The notes below the pieces were generated by a model. That model saw only the letters and a list, made by a program, of their open reading frames with translations. It searched no databases and had not been told where the DNA came from. A DNA stretch of 64,000 bases from Stenogyne calaminthoides. Lineage: Eukaryota > Streptophyta > Magnoliopsida > Lamiales > Lamiaceae. The translations under genes were made by a program, and so were the position numbers. The stretch lies in assembly GCA_037126765.1 (NCBI GenBank), contig JBBCBC010000026.1, forward strand, positions 28,815,698 through 28,879,697. The letters run 5' to 3'. Below are positions 60,333-64,000 of the stretch, in pieces. Position 1 is the stretch's first letter; every line of letters starts with the position of its first letter.

Positions 60333-61267
60333 TAAGTTGTTTTATTATTACTAAGAACTACAATTTTTTCCCTCATAACTCTAATAACTACAACAAAAAA
60401 GATATTATTACTATAAACTACAAAAGTGGTTAAAATCTATGTTTTAAAAATCGGAACCGGAAGTTGAGCCGGACGACCCCAAAAAAAGGTTGGACCGGGG
60501 TCGGACCGGATTGAGTCGGATTGAGCCGGTATGACGTCATAATAAATATTATATATATATAATATGCATAATTTTTAAAAAAATTCAAAATATAGAGTAT
60601 GATAAGTGAATATAAAGTATTTAAAGTCACTTCAAAGTTCAAACTTAAATTTCTAAACATAATAGAAATGTCCATTAACATAAATAGTTCAAACTTTCAT
60701 CAATAATTCATACTCAAGCTCACACAACTAAAGCTCATGAAACAGAGATCAACACCATGAAAATTCTGTATCCTCGCAATGACCCACAATACCTTTATCT
60801 TCTCAAAAACCCACAAAACTTACCGCCTCCCCACCCACTTCTCCATCTGACATTTCTTATCCCAAAAGACAAAAACTCTCTCTCACTGCCCAACAATAAA
60901 ACCCAAATTCGCCACCACCACAATTCAAGAAAACCAAACACAGATTCACCACCACCACCACAATCCATCGTCGCGCGCAGGACCGCCTCCGCTCCCGTCA
61001 CGCTGCGGCGGTCTTCACCACCACCCGTCTTCCCCCACCCAAAAAAAAACTAGATTGCCGGCCCAAAAAAAACCAGATCACCACCTCCTCCCTCATGGTG
61101 ACGCCCCCTCACTCTTCATGCCACCGCGCCGCGACGACCTCCACCACCACGCTGCTGTTTCGTGAGAGTTTGGTTTAGGTGTTTTGCTATTTTGTGTTTA
61201 GATCTGTTTGTTTTTTGAACGAATTATGAGTTTTGTTGCCGAAATTTTGGCCAAATTTTGGCCCGAA
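60333..61267. other. Intergenic DNA, partly GC-rich
   Basis: 60440-60535 contains repeated GGACCGG/GAGCCGG motifs. 60757-61053 (plus) is open for 98 codons encoding a Pro/His/Asn/Ser-rich sequence with no recognised domain. 60940-61140 is locally GC-rich. It might be the first exon of a lost gene, but nothing confirms that. Confidence 0.3.
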
Positions 61268-62914
61268 GGTCTTTAATTTTTTAAAAGTTTGTATAACGAT
61301 AACCGTAGAATACACTAACAGTCCATGTAACATTAACAACTGCAATACAGATAGCATCACCCACCTTTTGAACTTTTAAAGTAAAGTTAAACTCTTTGAA
61401 AATAAACGTGAGATGAGAGCGAAACGTAGACGTCCGAGTTCTGGCCACACTTCACCTAGCACAGCTTCATAATTTAGTCTTATTCATAAATCATTAAGTT
61501 TTATCGAAGATTCATTCGTGAGTTCAACGGGGACGTTAAGCTCCATTCCATAGGGTTTTCACATACACATAAGCATATCATTCACAAGTAACCACATAAG
61601 TACATGGAGTTGACTTCTAAGGATTTGATTGAACATACATTTCCATTTACTGAAAATAACACAACGGATTTTTTTTTTACAAAATAATCTTTTAAAAATA
61701 CTATGACTACTCATAAAATTCCAAATAATTACATGTAGGGACATATTGGCATATATAACATGTTCAAAACTTGAAATTTCCATAAAAGTAATCGAATAAT
61801 TAAATTTTTATTTTTAATTTCAAACAGGCTGTTTAACTTAGAAAATTTAAATAAAATACTTTGGATCTTAAATAAATTACCCAAATATTACAGTAGCTAC
61901 CCAACATCATATATAATAAGTTTATACTAAAATATAACCAATATCTTAGCCAAAAAGTATAAGATATCAAGCCTTGAATCCAGAACAGGAGACTGAACAT
62001 GCAGTTTCATAGCCAACACTTAAAAAATCCAAATAAAATACCAAAACATCGAAATAAAATGCAACATTTTTCATATATGATCTTGATCAAGTATAAAATC
62101 TATCAAAAATAAGTACCATGTAAAAACATTCTCCCAAAGTCCTTTCCTCTTCGTTTTTCCGAAACATAACACAAATTGACCAGTTTTCTTGCAAGATTTT
62201 TAACTAATAAACCATACACCCAAAAATTACTAATTTTTATAATGCGACAGAATACTTCAACTAGAACATCGCATAAAAATTTCAGAATTTTATAACTAGC
62301 CGATAATTAAATAAAAATCGTACAAGCTTACTGATTTTCTTACCTTGATTGAGCTTTTGGATTTCAATCACCTTGAATCCTTAGTGAAAGCTTGTTAGAA
62401 GTGTAAAAATGGAGTTTAAGAGTATTTTAAGAATTAGGGGGGTGGGGGGTGGTGGTCAACTATGGAGATAAAGATAGGAGTTGTACTTAAGAAGCTTCCT
62501 AATCTTACCAATTATCCCATGTGACATAATACATTAAATATTAATATATATTAAATTATAGTTAGTTAAAAATAATACTAAGAGTGTAAGATGGAAATTT
62601 TGGTTTTCTTTTCTTCTTTTTTTTTTTTTTTTTCAAATTACACATACTAATAAAGAACAATTATAAACATAGTTGGAATATCATTTGATAATCCGGTTTT
62701 ATTTTGACGATAGAGAATTGTCGTCATCGGATTTTAATTTTGAGAAATATTTTATTAATCAAAGCTTTGAACTTATTTATTTTCATATAGTGCTAGGAGT
62801 GCTTCAGGCTCAGATTGCTCGTTTCGTCCTCCTGAAAAATTCATCTCACATTAGAATAAAATTAAACATTTAAACTTCCATTAAAACCTCGTATTTTTGG
62901 TTCGGGGTATTACA
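61268..62914 (-). mobile_element. LTR-like repeat Y, copy 2 (inverted)
   Basis: Read on the minus strand it starts TGTAATACCCCGAACC at 62914, typical of Ty3-type LTR starts. From about 62625 to 61268 it matches 30525-32091. It has only one unit of the 205-bp duplication and lacks the minisatellite; similarity stops at 61268. No target duplication found. Confidence 0.55.
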
Positions 62915-64000
62915 GAGTATGACCTTCTCCTTTCTCTTCTTGGTGCTTCATAATTTCACATGGAATATGATGATGATGGTATCGTGTGACAGGGGATATG
63001 ATTGTATTTGTGTTAATTATACGAGAGAAATGAGGGAAGGGGAGGTATATGGTGCAATGTGTAATTGCAAATATGGATACCGATTATTCTTATGTGCATG
63101 TGCGTTGAGGAAAGGAAGGGAGTAGAGGAGAGTTGTGCGTGAGTGTGGGTGAAGAGAGTGAAGAGCACATTAAGATAATTAAATTGAATATTTTGGTTTG
63201 TGATAATCAGTGCTACATGATTAATATCTGATGTGCTTTGTTGTCTGTAATTTGCAGGATAACTAAACTAAAGTTATTCTAGAATGGAACGAATGTAGAT
63301 CATGTAAATTTTTATGTTAAAATCTTCAGAGGTGGAACTGATGTTGGTTCGTTATTGTATGTATACAGTATTGTGCTTAGTATGGTTTCCGCACAAAGTT
63401 ACTTCCTAATATTAGTGATTTGTAATATATTTGTGCTTACAAAGTTTAAATTCCATTTTGGAATATCTCACATTTACTATCTCTTGGAATTCCATGATAA
63501 TGAGATTTTGGAAAAAAGTAAATCTTCTTTGGTGTATTGGTGAAAAAATAAGATAATTCTTCATTATTTCAGTTTCGCTTCCTCTTATTTTAGGCACAAT
63601 TTTTTATTTCAGAATAAAAAATAGTCTCTAACTGAAATAAAAGATGCTTAATCATTTACTGTTTTACTATGCTTTCAGATTTATCGGAAGCCATTCGGTT
63701 ATGTTTAATTATAGCAGTCCACATGCTATTGTTACTTGATTAATAGATGGTTCAAGTCATCATCTTAAATGTTTAGCTTGCTGAATAACCTTATTGCGCA
63801 TTTGTTGTTATAATTTAATTTTTGTCTGACAATAATTTTATTGAAATATATTAAAGGACCATAATTATTGTTGCAACAAGTCTCATTTTTAAGACGTTTG
63901 GAAAGCAATTATTTAGATAAATGATTGCATAGTATTGTTCAAATACATGAAGGGATATCGATCTAATCCGATCGATTGCGTAAAGCCCGCGATAGCAACG
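62915..64000. other. Unassigned DNA at the window end
   Basis: No gene recognised. 63100-63260 has a TTTGCAG acceptor-like site (63254-63260) and could be the edge of a transcription unit outside the window, but no coding homology is visible. Confidence 0.3.

Overview
Organism and character. This is nuclear DNA of a flowering plant, most likely a eudicot. It is AT-rich, has GT-AG introns, and is crowded with LTR retrotransposons, MITEs and a SINE. Its genes are plant-type: xyloglucan endotransglucosylase/hydrolase (XTH), a TDY-class MAP kinase, a PMD-type organelle division factor and a plant PHOS-type universal stress protein. The species cannot be fixed from the sequence.  Layout. 0.4-11.6 kb: no intact gene; a solo-LTR-like element (0.68-2.53 kb), a LINE remnant (3.4-3.85 kb), a long-TIR DNA transposon with an 8-bp target duplication (5.25-6.32 kb), a hairpin MITE, two Stowaway-type MITEs and a SINE-like head. 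12.2-16.7 kb: a ten-exon MPK16-like MAP kinase whose splice sites are all in place but whose second exon carries an in-frame stop and a 2-nt frameshift. 19.0-27.3 kb: an intact XTH (copy A) followed by a decayed Ty1/copia element. 29.6-33.0 kb: repeats, including an LTR-like element with a 205-bp tandem duplication and a minisatellite. 33-38 kb: a xylose isomerase exon remnant, a hAT-type MITE with a perfect 8-bp target duplication and a SINE with a 12-bp target duplication. 38.4-39.5 kb: a second XTH (copy B) that has lost a splice acceptor. 41.98-42.86 kb: an intact PMD-like gene. 44.8-45.0 kb: an orphan first exon of a universal stress protein. 46.5-48.1 kb: a possible transcribed locus without a recognisable product. 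49.08-49.62 kb: a polycistronic box C/D snoRNA cluster of three snoRNAs behind a telo-box/site II/TATA promoter. 50.4-50.8 kb: an XTH fragment (copy D). 50.85-60.07 kb: an inverted, nearly identical copy of the 19.0-27.3 kb block, with an intact XTH (copy C) on the minus strand. 60.1-64 kb: a Tourist-like MITE, an inverted second copy of the 30.5-32.1 kb LTR-like sequence, and unassigned DNA.  How the parts relate. Copies A and C are the only intact XTH genes; they encode almost the same secreted cell-wall enzyme, so the locus has gained dosage by a recent inverted duplication while B and D have decayed. The snoRNA cluster is an independent housekeeping unit: its guide elements match 18S and 25S rRNA, as recalled, at positions expected for 2'-O-methylation. 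No novel multi-gene system is visible; the snoRNA cluster, the inverted duplication and the interrupted kinase deserve the closest look.
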